64,000 bases of DNA from Pisolithus tinctorius (GCA_024663395.1 JANFAH010000012.1:1488001-1552000); one strand, 5' to 3'; counted from the first letter of the stretch, positions 11,830-24,060 are shown. The notes: generated by a model not told the origin, from the sequence alone. Numbers and translations are program-made.

Positions 11830-12589
11830 GCACTTAGAGGATCACCTTCTCTGTCCTTTACACCAACTGCTGATATACCTTGTGGTGTTGTTAGTGTTTG
11901 AGCCACTCAACAGTTCATTTGTTCATAGAACAATACTCTCTGCTTCATGTTCCTTGTCTCCATCATCTCACACCTGTGTGATTTTCCTGGTGACAAAGAG
12001 GTGATGGTAGTGTCCCAACTTCTGAAAATCACAGGATTTTTTCAATGGTATATTTGTTGACTTCATCATGGGAGCTTGTTGGTGTCCAAACTGTCCTCCA
12101 TCATCTTGTTGGAGCAGCATGAAGGGCAGGGTGAGCTAAAGCACAGGGTAGGTTAGTTTGAGTGCATCAGGATGAGTGGAGTGTTTGGTCAGGGGGATGT
12201 TTCCTGAGAGTTAACACCCAGATGATTCTGTTGTCATATGCAGAAGGTGTCATTCTACCTCCCCTGCTTCGTCCAAGTTGAAAAGCTACATCCCTGCCAT
12301 GAAATACAGTACTCTATGGCTGCAAAACGACCCACCTGTCCAAAAGCATGTTCAATGATTCTGTTGTCATATGCAGAAGGTGTCATTCTACCTCCCCTTT
12401 CCTCTATCATCTGCCCTGCCCCTTTCTCCCCCTGTACCACTCACCTGCTTTCTGTTCTCCTCCATCCCCCCTGCCTTTCAAGGAATCCTCCTGATCACCT
12501 AGGATTCCAATGCAAGTGCCATAATTGATGGTCTCAAGTTGTGTCACTCTGTAAGAATGGCTTCCAACTTTTCATGGTCTGGGAAAATG
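11830..12589. repeat. inter-satellite spacer containing an exact 44-bp direct repeat
   Basis: Bases 12222-12265 and 12355-12398 appear identical by eye (ATGATTCTGTTGTCATATGC and the 24 bases after it) and lie 133 bp apart. This suggests one tandem duplication. The rest of the spacer has no recognisable gene, only short unremarkable frames. Confidence 0.75.
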
Positions 12590-12889
12590 GGTCTATTTAG
12601 CCTGGGGAAAGCCAAGGATCAACCTGGAAAGCAGGTCTATTTAGCCTGGGGAAAGCCCAGGTTCACCCTGGCAAGTGGGTCTATTTGGCCTGGGGAAATC
12701 CCAGGATCAATCTGGAAAGCAGGTCTATTTAGCCTGGGGAAAGCCCAGGTTCACCCTGGCAAGTGGGTCTATTTAGCCTGGGGAAATCCCAGGTTCAACC
12801 TGGAAAGCAGGTCTATTTAGCCTGGGGAAAGCCCAGGATCAACCTGGAAAGGGGGTCTATTTAGCCTGGAGAAAGTCCAATTTGGACCC
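12590..12889. repeat. 44-bp minisatellite, seven units
   Basis: GGTCTATTT occurs at 12590, 12634, 12678, 12722, 12766, 12810 and 12854, exactly 44 bp apart each time. Most units contain the inverted sequence CCTGGGGAAAGCCCAGG, which could form a 6-bp stem with a GAAAG or GAAAT loop. Two alternating tails (TTCACCCTGGCAAGTG and ATCAACCTGGAAAGCA) suggest an 88-bp dimer history. Confidence 0.95.
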
Positions 12890-15100
12890 CAGCTACCCTT
12901 TCATTTGATGTATAATATATATATATTATGGAGAAAACATTTTCTCCATCCCTATTAAATTGCTGCTCTGGAGAATCTCCAGCTAGGCAATGGAGAATCT
13001 CCAGGAATGGTGGTGGAGAATCCCCAAAAGCTGGGAATTCCCACCAAAATGACACCTATTAGGTTAATACTTATATCAAAATCTCCAGACCTAATAGGTC
13101 TCTGAGGGGGGTTGACTGAAGTGCAGACGGAGAGTCAGAGATAACTCTGACAGACAGAAGACGGAATCAGAGGGAGTAGGAACTAAGTTGATATTCATAC
13201 TGAAGAACAGCGGAGTACAGTACATGCTTTTTATACCACTACGGAGGTACAGTAACCAGAATTGGAACTGACATACGGAGACTCATAAATTTTCAAGTAA
13301 AACTTCCTGGACAACAAATGAAGGGTAGATGGAGGACATACGAATGGGTAACACTGAACCTCCAGAAAAGGAAATAGTCCAGGCGCTGGACCATGCAGTG
13401 AGCGCGCTGTGGAGTACCTGACTGCGAAGGTAGTCACATGACCCCTCAGAGGACGGACTGCTCGGTCCGGTAGGAGAGCAACACAAATCCGACAGCAGTC
13501 GGAGCAGAGATGGTTTGCAACCAACAGAAGTTGGGTGGAGTTGGTGCGGAGTGAGCAGATGACCAGCGGAAAAGGTTGTGGAGTGAGCAAAGACCTATGA
13601 CGAACACACGGTTATGACAACTATTAAGATTGTTGTGATCACATTCATTCGAGTTCTTGCTTTGAAAGGCACTTGGGAACTCGTTCTTGTGTGTATACCA
13701 TTATTCCCACATCACTATCTCTGATGACTTCGCAAATAGTCTTTAACCCCCATTACGGTCAGTGATGACATACGAAGGTTTTGTCCTGCCTGCTGATTTC
13801 ACACTCAAGTTGGCACAGGACATCATGCTTGTTGCTCCAACACCTGAATCTGCTTTCTCTTGCCCTTGGCATTTCTTGGTGAATGGCACATTTGTTATAC
13901 ATTCATTTCTTCAATGTGTCTCGCATTCTTTAAACCTCATTACCATAACAGCTCATATGGGTCTGACAATCAAACTGCACAAGCTTCTACTAGAATTCCT
14001 GCGATGCATGCAGGATCAGATTGACATTCCCATAGAGACAGAGCACATTTTGTACATATGAAGAAAGTGTCACATCTACTCATTGACCTGTGATGAAGGG
14101 CGCTCTCCTTTCCCTGAAAAAACTTTCCTGCGTGTTTCAAATGCCATGTTCTTGAGATACATGGTGGCGAAGGATTCTGCGGGCCAGAGGGAGACATAAC
14201 ACACCATTTCAGGAAACTTTTCACAAGCCTTCCATGCAAGGTGTTAGTGTCATGGAAGCGAACTAAACAGCTTGTGTGACCCACTGCCAATGAATATCTC
14301 ACTATAGCCTTGGGATCCTGCTGACTGTATGGTTTTGTCAGGTCGAAAAACTGCTTGCAAAGCGCATGTACATCATCCTAAATGACAGAATCTCAGTTGG
14401 TGTTACCATGTTACCAGAAAAGCGTAAATGTGATCTCAACCTGGACTTTGTTGTAGGTACTATCAGACCAGCCCAACATTTCCCTCAGAGACCACCCACC
14501 TAGGCCTGGCTTTGACATCGGTCCAGGAGGACGAGGGATGAGAGCAAGACCTAACATATTTAAAATTCAAGCCAATGGTCAATTCATGTCACCATTATTG
14601 GTACCAACCTTCCAATGGACTCTGGTAGACAAAGTTAGGAAGTGGCATTGTCTCAGAAGTGGTCACTTTGTCCCCATCCTCTGGCCTCCAATGTCTAGAG
14701 ATTATACCTCTGTCTGGAGATGATGGACCGATGGGCAATTCGAAGCCAAAAATCTGCTCTGACATTAATTTTGCTTCATCTTCCCATGGACTCAGACTGC
14801 GTTCTGCATCGAAGACCTGTGTATCAGTAACTGGAGGAAAGTAGCGGTCATAATGCATCACCGTGACAGGTGAACCAGGGTGCTTCGAGTCGAAGTATCT
14901 TACATAATTGATAAGCCTTTGTCCGAGATGTCCTTCAAGTAAGTAACTTCACTAATCCATAAGACTTCGATGGAGACCCCTCATACCAAGCTTCTCTGGA
15001 CCAGTGAAGGTCACTGTAGGTCCATACACACCATTGCATTCTCTGACAATGCCCCATACCTTGCAAGCAGCAGTAAGGATTGGACATTATTGATCCCCTT
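12890..15100. other. no recognisable gene; degenerate DNA
   Basis: It begins with relic minisatellite units (12968-13026). The next stretch, 13080-13740, could be a decayed LTR, but I find no matching partner or terminal dinucleotides that settle it. A forward open frame at 13762-14061 encodes about 100 residues that I do not recognise. Many stops interrupt all frames elsewhere. Confidence 0.4.
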
Positions 15101-16570
15101 TTACCTGTATCTGAACATGCAGAGCAGGTAATGACGGCTGTGTCATTATTTGGAACATGCGAACTGGGAAGCAGGTACAATCCATAAGTGCTAGGCAAGG
15201 GCCCATAATGGTCATCCAATGGTACTGCGATGCTATGGACTACAATTCTTGCTTCCTTATATCAGGTGGCATGGATGGAACACTCCAGCTTTGGAAGAAA
15301 CCAGACAAAGGGGTATATTCCACACCATTCTGTTCCAAGTGTGAAACTGAATTTCTTTTCGAAGAACATTTTCTTTAAAGCTGGAATGTTTACTTTGTCA
15401 GAAGCTTGTGTCAAGGATATTGCAGTTCACGACAGCACTCGAAGAGTTGCTGCAGTTGCAAGAGGTCATATTGTTGTTCTTAGCCTGGACATATGACATG
15501 ACATAGGTACATTCACTATTTGGATAAATAATAATGCCTACTGGTGACTGGTGATTCATTTAGACCCCTTTCAACCCATGGCTTGGGAACCTCCAGCAGG
15601 TTTACCTCCATGCAAGTCAGTTCCCAGATGAGTGCATTTCTTCAAAGATGGAAAGGCTGTCTTTATTGCATTCTTGGACTCCAAAGACATGTAAGTTGTA
15701 TAGTACTTTATGAATATTCTTCATTTCCCTCCACTGTAGCATTGCATGGGGCTTGCCAGCATGGAATGAGTTGTGGCGGTCCAAGCTACTGACAAGAATG
15801 TCCATTTGCTCCTAATGGCATTGCTGTGTACCTCAGCTTACCCTTCCCTTCCACAGTGGTCATACTGCATGGTCTTTGGAGACTGGACATCTTTTGGTTT
15901 GGAACTTACACAACAGCATTGACATATATCACATGATGGAAAATTCTCAGCCTGTTCTTATTCACAACCTCCATGTCAAGATCAGGCACAATAATCCGAA
16001 GCAGGTAGAATTAGGGTGGCATGGAGAGATTGCAATCAACGGCACAGATAATGGGGAGATTCAGCTTCGTAAAGTTATGTCTGGGAATCAGCGATGCATC
16101 CTTCATCACAGTGTGAGTAAGTTGTCCCATTCAATACGGGAAGCTAAGCAGGTTTTTACTAATGCTCTCAGGTGCTCAGCTGGTCCAGACAGTGGCGGTG
16201 AGTGTCTCCATATTGAGAGGGATTAGCACTCTGTTATTTATATGTGCATAGTATTATTCTCCCAGAGTTGGCCAGTATTACATTGCCAGTGCAACTACTG
16301 ACCCTAAGTTGCTGCTGGTGCTGAAACTCTGGTCCCTGGGCTCTGCAGTGGAGCCACCCACCTCGAAATCGATCACTGACTTCATGTGTACGGGACTGAG
16401 ATATGTTCAATGCGGACCATTCAACGCACGAGGGATGGTCATCTACCTACTACTAGTTGTGGCATTAGGTATGGGGTACATTGCGGGGTTGCTACAAGTT
16501 GGGGTAGGGTTGTGGAAGGAATATACCAGCTACTAGGTCGAAGCTCAGATTGTTTTTGGATATGTAGCAT
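15100..16570 (+). pseudogene. WD40-repeat-like gene remnant
   Basis: Short exon-like pieces encode WD40-style blades: NDGCVIIWNMRTGKQV (about 15128-15180), FLISGGMDGTLQLWKK (about 15250-15300), VKDIAVHDSTRRVAAVARGH (about 15412-15470), and a later segment with GHTAWSLETGHLLVWNLHN (about 15860-15920). The GD/SGG...W(N/K) spacing fits the WD40 fold, a protein-interaction beta propeller. The pieces lie in different frames with plausible introns between some of them, but at least one junction near 15635 needs a frameshift. I therefore treat it as a remnant of an intron-rich WD40 gene. Its biological role is not evident. Confidence 0.5.
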
Positions 16571-17167
16571 CTAATGACCATCTTGGGATAATCAATTGCA
16601 ATCATGGTTCTCAGCAACCTTGCCTACCCAAGTCCTGTTTGCGCTTGCCAGGAATTTGTGCTGCTAATAGTCAAGAGGGAACGATTGTCTTCCATTGAGT
16701 CTTCAGTTTTTATTCCGCCGTCCAGCATATCCCTCAAATGCATTCTCAATAATGAGCCACCATCGCATTCCTTAGCACCTCTTCTGCTGGTCTGCTGGTT
16801 TTCTCTTATCAGGTGCTGGAGGGTGATATAACCTCTCGCCTGGCATCACCAGTGGAGGAAGGACAAAAAATCGATGGCAACAGCATGACCAAATGTATAG
16901 AAACCTTGGAACAAGCCCAGTGGAATGTTTAGACAAGTATCATACAGAGGGACATTATGAAGGTGTGTGAATAACTTTCATTGTGTAGGTGGTATCAACC
17001 AATACCCTTTAGGTTTACAAGTATGTCAGTCAGGAGCATCAGTCAGACATTTTCCGCTGTTACTTGGTCATCGATGGTGGAAATCGATGTATGTGTTGTC
17101 TGCACCATAATGTTGATGAGATCATATGCCCGAGTGCGTCCTGCGACCAGCATATGGCCATATCCCT

Positions 17168-18960
17168 CAGTTTCACACCATCTCACACACTCCTGTATCT
17201 CCGGTGGTTATTCCCCCAATGTCTGCCTCTCTACCCTAAGGAACTCCTGCTCTGACATCTAATCAGTCATTTTCATCTACGGTATTGTCTGAGGCACAAC
17301 CTACTGTCGATTCTCATGTAGTGGGCATGGTTTGACATCAGTCAGACAATTCAGGTATGCATGAACGATATCTATCATTACTGCACTATTCAACATCTGC
17401 AATCTAGCATCCTCCCTCCGTGACTGTCATCCCATTACACCCACCAAAATGTCAGAACAACTTGACGCCCCTGATGATCATGTGCCCCAGTTTCATGCCA
17501 TCTCACACACTCCTACATCTCCAGCAAGTTTTCCCCCAGGGTCCGCCTCTCTACTCCAAGGAACTCCTGCTCTGACATGTTCCTCAGTGAACATCATGTC
17601 GACTTAGCTGCAGAAAACAATGGCTTACCTGTAATCTCGAGCTTATGCATCATTTCTGCCAGTCGTTTCATCCTAGCAGAAAGTGAGCAGCCAGATGAAG
17701 ATTCACTAGGATCAAGTGATGTCATGGTTGTCATGATAATTGTCCCAACATCGTCATCGCTCTCATGTGGCTTGGTTCTGAGACCTCTGATGGCTCCATC
17801 TCGTTTCCTGTCAGAGAAGCTTACAGACCACCAATGTCTGATCTTCTGTGCTGGCATGTGGAACTTATCGCAGTTCAGGTCTTTCATCACAGATATGGGG
17901 GTAATGCTTGTACTCTTCAGTGCCGATCGGGGGGCCATAGATGTTGTCAACGAGGGCAGCTTATGAACAGTTACAAAGGGGGGTCCAGCCTGATCCTCTG
18001 TGACTGCCACTTCCTCGTCCTGAGCAGGTCGCCTTATGAATTGCAGCCACTGATGATCCATCAAAAGTGAATGAAGTGAGGTCAACTTCCTCCTGATCAT
18101 TAGTATATCCTTCCCCCACCTCTTCTAACCCACTCATGTCGACTCCTCCCATCTGGTCCCTGTCCTGTTCCTTTTCATTCCTGTCCTCTTGCTCCTTGGC
18201 TACTCCTTGCTCATGATATGACCATCCAGAGTCGTCTTCTCACAGACATTCAATATCTTGGAAAGGATCCTTGCTCCATACATGATGTGAATGGGGCTGG
18301 CATGCTTGACAAATGATGGTGCACTACTCGCCATGACCATTGTTCCCAAAGCAGTGCTTGTAGACATGAATCATTTCAAGTCCTCATTGTTCCCTGAGTG
18401 GGCAGTTTGATTGATGATAACCATTGATTCTTGCATAGTGGGCATGGTTCATCATCAGTCAGACAATTCATATCTATCATTACTGCACTATTCAATGTCT
18501 GTGATCTAGCTTTGCCTGTCCACGACTGTTGTCCCATTACATCCACCAAAATGTGAGAACAACTTGGTGCCCCTTATGATCATGTGCCCCAGTTTCGTGC
18601 CATCTCACACACTCCTGCATCTCCAGCAGTTATTCCCCCAATGTCCACCTCTCTACCCTAAGGAACTCCTGCTCTGACATCTAACCACTCATTTTCATCT
18701 ATGGTATTGTCTGAGGCACAACCTACTGTCGATTCTCGTGTAGTGGGCATGGTTCGACATCAGTCAGACAATTCAGGTACGCACAAACAATATCTATCAT
18801 TACTGCACTATTCAATGTCTGCAATCTAGCATCGTCCTTCTGTGACCATTGTCCCACCAAAATGTCAGAACAACTTGGCATCCCTGATGATCATGTTCCC
18901 CAGTTTTGTGCCATCTTACACACTCCTGCATCTCCAGCAGTTATCTGACATCCAACCAGT
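17168..18960. repeat. about 315-bp tandem repeat array split by a unique segment
   Basis: The phrase CAGTTTC(A/G)(C/T)(G/A)CCATCT(C/T)ACACACTCCT recurs at 17168, 17488, 18590 and 18901, with spacings of 320 and 311 within pairs. Each unit also contains GTAGTGGGCATGGTT, CAGTCAGACAATTCA and CACCAAAATGT(C/G)AGAACAAC. A partial copy covers about 18430-18590. A unique segment at 17590-18430 separates the two parts and has open frames on both strands that I do not recognise. The segments 16570-17167 and 18960-19424 show no gene. Confidence 0.75.
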
Positions 18961-19424
18961 CATTTTCATCCATGGTATCATCATCCAAGGTGCAACCTTG
19001 CATCCCCAAGCCATTGCTCAGTCGCTGACGGTGGAAGGACTTATAATGGCAAGTGTATTTCTGGCACAATGGTCGCCTACCTGGCTGTCCAAGCATACAG
19101 TGGAGGTACATCAGATGGACCCTGTTTCATCCACAGGATGGCTGAATGGAGCATGACAATTAGGTACTGCAGGAGCCAGGGTTTTCCATAGAGGACATGG
19201 GGTGCCTGTGAAGTGCACAGGTTGTATGAACCTTTTGGAGACTCTGGTGGATTGTAAGCCTTGAACTGTTAACATGATGTCTATTGACTGGCATGGCTTT
19301 TTGAGTGGGAACTGTCAATTTTCACAGGATGAACCAGCTCCTGCTCAATGAGACCATATCATTGACATGAATTTGTATGTAAAGGTGCTTTCTTCAATTA
19401 CTAACCCTACCAATACATCAGAAA

Positions 19425-20216
19425 TTATAATGTTCTGCAGTAAGTGAGAAGCAAACTCACCCAGTTAAGTGATAGAACAACTTGATATGCACCCTCCTGC
19501 ACTTGTGGAGACTTGAAAGGTGTGACTGCAGTATGACAGATAATGTCTGATGCCTTGATGACCCTAACACAGGTCTGGGCATGGTATAACTGCACTTCCA
19601 GGAGTGGGTATTGACAGTATGGGTCATGACTATATTCCAGAGGTGAAAGATCCAAAAACTGGAGGACTTCTGCAAAGCACTCTGTAATGTAGGTCCCTTG
19701 GTTGATGTGAGAATGATAGAAGAGCCCAGTAATTTGACCAGCCTTTGGTTTGTCACAACCAGGCACTTCAAAAAGGACAATGGAGCTGCCTTTTCTCTGC
19801 TTTACTGATGCCACAAACTTGACCCCATGGAGTTCAATTTCCTTGCAGTAATTGACAGAGGGATCAAGTACATGACCTGGCTTGGTTGCACTTGTTTGAT
19901 AGGATAAGAAGGGCAATGCAATAGCATCACAATTGAGTCGGGCAAGCAGGAGTTCATAGATGTCATTGGGAAGGGTCTTGGGATGGTCCAATCCTCCAGT
20001 TTCTGGAACTAATGGATTTGCAGGTTTGGCCAAGGTTGCTAGATCACTGGTGAGTGTACTGCTGAACACAGTATCACCATAGTGTTTATGGATCAGGGGC
20101 TTCAGTGCATCCAATACCTGAGGGAGCCCTGACTGGTGTTGAAGCAGTGCACGAAGATTCCCACCTCGGCAAAAGGCTTTCATGAATGTTGACTCTAGTT
20201 CACTATTATCTCTGAG
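19425..20216 (-). pseudogene. C-terminal part of a basidiomycete transposon-associated protein
   Basis: The minus-strand frame reads from about 20216 through ELESTFMKAFCRGGNLRALL to 19425. It then contains a mid-block (NYCKEIELHGVKFV), a glycine-rich turn near AGQITGLFYHSH, and a terminal DPYCQYPLLEVQLYHAQ plus ASDIICHTAVTPFKSPQ. I remember this combination from large transposon-linked proteins of mushrooms but cannot name the family reliably. Only the C-terminal segment is here. The upstream part is missing or lost to the retroelement inserted at 20329. It has no in-frame stop over about 260 codons. Confidence 0.5.
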
Positions 20217-20328
20217 AGTGAGGAAAGCGACTTCAAGGAGTGGTTAGTGGTACGTGTCCATCATCTTGGGTCCATTGCTTGACATCGATAACATCCATCG
20301 ACAGGGCCAACCTGGGAATGCTATGCGC

Positions 20329-20674
20329 TGTAGGGAATGTAATTTCCCTACTAGGGGAATTGTTTTATTTTGTTCATTTTATTTAGTTTTGATTCTAGGT
20401 GTTTTTCTGCTAGTGGTACTTAGAATTTCGCATTTTTGTTGCTTAGTCAGCCCTACCTAGCATTTGGTGTAGTTAGTTTTTTTTAAAACAATAGACGAGT
20501 TACCCCGAGACGAGAGACGAGTTCGAGCAGGTCATTTCCCTGCACCCAGACAGCCTCAGAAGCCTTCAGACGACTACCAGGATCTTGCTAGGCTATAGAA
20601 GCCCCTTTTGGCCTACTCATTCCCCTCAGATCTCATCATTCCCCTCACTCATCCTCCTAAATCCTTTTCCTACA
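20329..20674 (+). repeat. left LTR of element A
   Basis: It runs TGTAGGGAATGTAATTTCCC ... TCCTTTTCCTACA and matches 24061-24408. A short self-complementary sequence GGGAATGTAATTTCCC lies at its start. The adjacent base pairs and the primer binding site at 20677 define the 3' border. Confidence 0.9.
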
Positions 20675-20676
20675 AC

Positions 20677-20694
20677 TGGAGCCCACCGTGAGGG
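20677..20694 (+). promoter_or_regulatory. primer binding site of element A
   Basis: TGGAGCCCACCGTGAGGG begins two bases after the LTR. TGG at the start is the complement of the CCA end of a tRNA, as expected for a minus-strand primer site. The tRNA itself was not identified. Confidence 0.7.
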
Positions 20695-20900
20695 GCTTCT
20701 GTCTTAGCCTGGCACCCATCCAACCCTTCCCAGATTTTATTTTGCAGTCTCCAGCTTCGTTTTCGCAATTTTCAGGCTCGGTTTAGCAGATTTTCACCCT
20801 TCGGTCTCAATTTTGCAGTCACTTCGCTCGCATTTTTGTGTTTTCCGACTCGCACGCACTCACATATCAAGCACTCACACTCATATTACCTGCTATCTCC

Positions 20901-22262
20901 ATGCTCGGCCTCAAGATTCCGTGTCGAGGCTCGCCCGAAGCACCAAGCTTCTCTGGGCGCCCCGAGGACCTTCGAAGCTATTTTGATGACATAATCGACT
21001 TCTGTGATGGATTCGGCCTCTCAGACGGGCTCGCGCGCATCAAATTCGCGCTCAAGTATGCGCCTGTTGAGATGGTGGACCTCTGGTCCCACTTGGCAGA
21101 TACCAGGAATGGAGATTGGAGTTATTTTACCTCAGAAGTGGTCCGGCTGTATCCAGAGCTGGAGGAGTCCTGCAGGAACCAATTTTTTAGACTGAAAAGT
21201 GCACTCGCAAGCTCGGACACCATCTCAGTATCTTCCCTGGGCGAGTATTTCCGCAGCTTTTGTCGTTTTTCGCTGTCTCTCGAAAAGCAGAAAGAGTCGA
21301 CATCTCATCTACCTGTTGTGTTTTTTTATGGATTCCCGCCCAAATTCAGATGCGAGCTGCTCGAATTTCTTGACTCGCCAGATCAAGAGCTTACTGTGTC
21401 TAGTCTTATGATTGCAGCTAAACGGATTCTCGCACTGAGCAGCGGCCTCTGGAAGAGCCGCAAGGTCGACAGTTCACGTGCGCAGCCGTCACGCGCCTCA
21501 GACAATCACTCTCCCCGCTGTTTGTACTCATTCTGCTTCTTCTGCGGACTTTCGGGCCATATTCGGGCAGGTTGCCATTCGTTCAAGTCATATTTAGCTT
21601 CGGGAAAGTGTCTACTCGTAAACGGCCGTGTTGTTCTACCTACAGGACTGGAAATCCCGCGCGAAGTTGCCGGACGGACTCTGCAAGACTGTCTCGACAA
21701 CTGGTCTTTGCTGACAGGCCAGCTCGAGGCTCATACAGGCCCGTCGCCCGCTCGCTCGCTTCCACCCACAGCCGCACCCTCTCGAAGCATGTTCGACACA
21801 CCATTGCGTGTACCCGCTCGAACGAGCATCATGTCTACTCGGTCCCTACCTACTCTCCAGCCCGAGCCAGTAGTACCTGACCCACCAGCCGTTCAGTCTC
21901 ATCGCTCGTCAGCTGAGCGCTCTTGTAGCTCACCACACGCGCAGCCACATACCCAGGGCAAATCACCCTCGCATTGTCATTCACATTCACGCTCGCAGAC
22001 TCGAAAGGGTTCGTACATACATTCGAAAGATGAATTCATACCGGTCCAGTCGTATTCCCGCAGCTTGAAGCAGTGTCGTGCTCGAAGGCGCTCATGTTCA
22101 TATTCGACTAGTGGCTCACCCCCTTCTCCCTTGTCGTCGTCATCGTCCTCACGCTCGCGCTCTCGTTCACGTTCAAGGAAGGCGTATTCATACATCCGTT
22201 CCAAACCGAAGTGGTCGCACAGCCGCAGTCGCACGCCCCAGTGCTCCCGAAGAGCGCGTTGA
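20901..22262 (+). CDS. gag: Gag protein of element A with zinc knuckle and RS-rich tail
   Basis: This is a retrotransposon capsid protein that would package element RNA. The first in-frame ATG after the primer site gives about 453 aa. The N-terminal half has the gag fold signature region (LRSYFDDIIDFCDGFGLSDG, then LYPELEESCRNQFFRL). A CX2CX4HX4C zinc knuckle (CFFCGLSGHIRAGC) lies at about residues 213-226, encoded near 21535-21580. The C-terminal 150 residues are Ser/Arg/Pro rich and end in repeated SR dipeptides near 22150-22190, resembling RS domains of splicing factors in composition only. The frame has no stops, which is unusual beside the decayed polyproteins elsewhere in this window. 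No pol follows in any frame. Confidence 0.85.
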   Translation: MLGLKIPCRGSPEAPSFSGRPEDLRSYFDDIIDFCDGFGLSDGLARIKFALKYAPVEMVDLWSHLADTRNGDWSYFTSEVVRLYPELEESCRNQFFRLKSALASSDTISVSSLGEYFRSFCRFSLSLEKQKESTSHLPVVFFYGFPPKFRCELLEFLDSPDQELTVSSLMIAAKRILALSSGLWKSRKVDSSRAQPSRASDNHSPRCLYSFCFFCGLSGHIRAGCHSFKSYLASGKCLLVNGRVVLPTGLEIPREVAGRTLQDCLDNWSLLTGQLEAHTGPSPARSLPPTAAPSRSMFDTPLRVPARTSIMSTRSLPTLQPEPVVPDPPAVQSHRSSAERSCSSPHAQPHTQGKSPSHCHSHSRSQTRKGSYIHSKDEFIPVQSYSRSLKQCRARRRSCSYSTSGSPPSPLSSSSSSRSRSRSRSRKAYSYIRSKPKWSHSRSRTPQCSRRAR

Positions 22263-22559
22263 TGCTGCATGCCACACAAATTCCGTTATGTTGTTTCCCA
22301 CTTCTTTTGCTTATGGATCTTACAGTATCTAGTATGGATCTACCTGCGTCGTAATGCGGAATTTTTGGTACATTAGATATGTTTGAATTTTCTTGTTTTG
22401 CCCTTTGTCTTTTACCCCCCAGGCTCGAGTTCCCCACAGAACGCCGAGTAGCATCGCACCTAGCACCTTCCCGCACTCTACACGACACCTCCCATCCGCG
22501 GATACAGTTCTGACGAAATTACTGCCGACACCGCTCGTCGCTTGTCAAGACAAATGCTA

Positions 22560-24020
22560 CCTCCCTCATACCGAGCGCATACCGAGCGTGTATCTCGCTC
22601 GTTATCACGCCGTGCCTCTCGCTTTTTGGCAGGCTCGTTCTACTCGATGTTAGCTCTCTGTTGGTACCAAGATCGCTTGCAGGCGCCCAGCCGTTGAGGA
22701 GATATTCGCATTTTTGTGGATAGGTCTGTTCTCAGGGTACTTACTCATATCTCGCTCGTTTCCGCGCCGCGCCTCTCGCTTTTTGGGAGGGTTGTAGTCC
22801 ACGACGAATGCTCCATGTTGATATCAGGATTGTTCAGATTGGACCAGTAGCTCCGGAGATATTTGCATTTTTGTGCGAAGGCCCATGCTCGAGGTCGTGC
22901 CATAGTCGCTCGCGCAGTTCTGTGTCGCTCCTTTCGCTTTTTGGGTTGTTCATCCCTCTCGCTGAACCCTTCCTGGGGACACATACTTTGTAAAATTCCG
23001 TGCAACCGTTATCGAGATATCCACGCTTTCATATCCAGAGGGCTTCGAGCCAGTTTCGCGTATAACTCGGGATCAGCTGGTCCAATCGGCGTATTTCCTC
23101 GTTCGCCCTGTTCGTCTGCGAATCCTCTACTGTCTCCCGGAGTTTCGTATTGATCGTCCCAGCCGTTGTTGTGCAAGTCAAGCCCTTCTCCCCACCCTCG
23201 AAGTCCTCTCGTCGTATCTCGCGCACTCGGGCACCGTTCCTCTCGCTTTTCTGGCAGTCCATTCCCCTCGCATAGCCCTTTCTGGGGACGCCTCTTTTGT
23301 CAAATTCCGTGCAGACATCGTCGAGATATACTCGTTTTCGTGGTTAGAGGCGCTTTCGGACAACTTTGTGAATATCTCAGGCCCATGTAGACAGATTCCC
23401 TCCATCTCTTTTCAGGCGTGTTCGTCACATTCCCCTCCATCATCACTGGCAGTTTCGCCGTGTCCCGAGCATCCGTCGTTGGTCTGCGGTGTTCCCTTTT
23501 CAGTCAACAACACTGTATGTGCGGTAACTCACCCATTTCACCGCCGGACCTCTCGCTTTTTGGGGAATTTGTACTACTCGTCGAGGGCTTTCTGACGGTA
23601 TATCATACATCACGCTCGCTACCGCCATTGTGGAGATGTGCGCCATTTTGTTGTTGCAGGCACCTTAGGACGACTCTGCGAGTATCTTGCCCGTTTCTCG
23701 AACGGATCTCTCGCTTTTCAGGATCCTGATGCTACTGCTCAACGGCTTCAGAATGGTAGCTTTTCCGTTGTCGTCGCTGCAGAACTCATGGCTACATTTG
23801 GTTTTTGGTGGATGAGGGTACCCTTGGGCAGATTTATGGATATCTCAGGATCGGGGTCGCGGGTTCTCTCTGTTCATTTTGCGCTGTGCTCGTCGTATTC
23901 CCTTCTACCATCGTGGCTTGTTTTGTGGCATCTCGAGCAACCGTTTTTCGTCGACGAGGCATTGTCTTGCCCCCCCCTCCCTCGGTGGCTTTGGATTCTT
24001 GTATAGTCGAGCCGCCTTCA
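22560..24020. repeat. diverged tandem array of about 156-bp repeats in element A
   Basis: The motif CTCTCGCTTTTTGG or close variants occurs at about 22616, 22773, 22931, 23241, 23551 and 23708, at multiples of about 155-158 bp. A second motif GAGATAT(T/C)CGC..TTTTTGTG or variants occurs at about 22699, 22856, 23014, 23333 and 23633, in nearly the same register. Positions at the missing multiples (about 23090, 23400 and 23865) hold weaker matches. About nine modules are therefore present, none coding in a shared frame. Confidence 0.75.
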
Positions 24021-24060
24021 AGTTGACTGGGGACAGTCAATATCTCAAGTACCCCTGGGA

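Noticed and set aside
10146..11906. A 586-codon minus-strand open frame and several other long frames
   Set aside because: They are by-products of a 21-22-bp unit that lacks stop codons in several frames. Sequence order follows the satellite, not a protein.
10060..12889. CRISPR array
   Set aside because: The repeats are contiguous with no unique spacers, and the organism is a eukaryote.
13080..13740. Solo LTR in the segment with TATAC and GACGGAG motifs
   Set aside because: I found no TG..CA borders with a matching target duplication and no second copy in the window.
20838..20900. N-terminal extension of the element A Gag starting at GTG
   Set aside because: A standard ATG at 20901 in the same frame begins the conserved part. 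GTG starts are not expected in a nuclear fungal gene.
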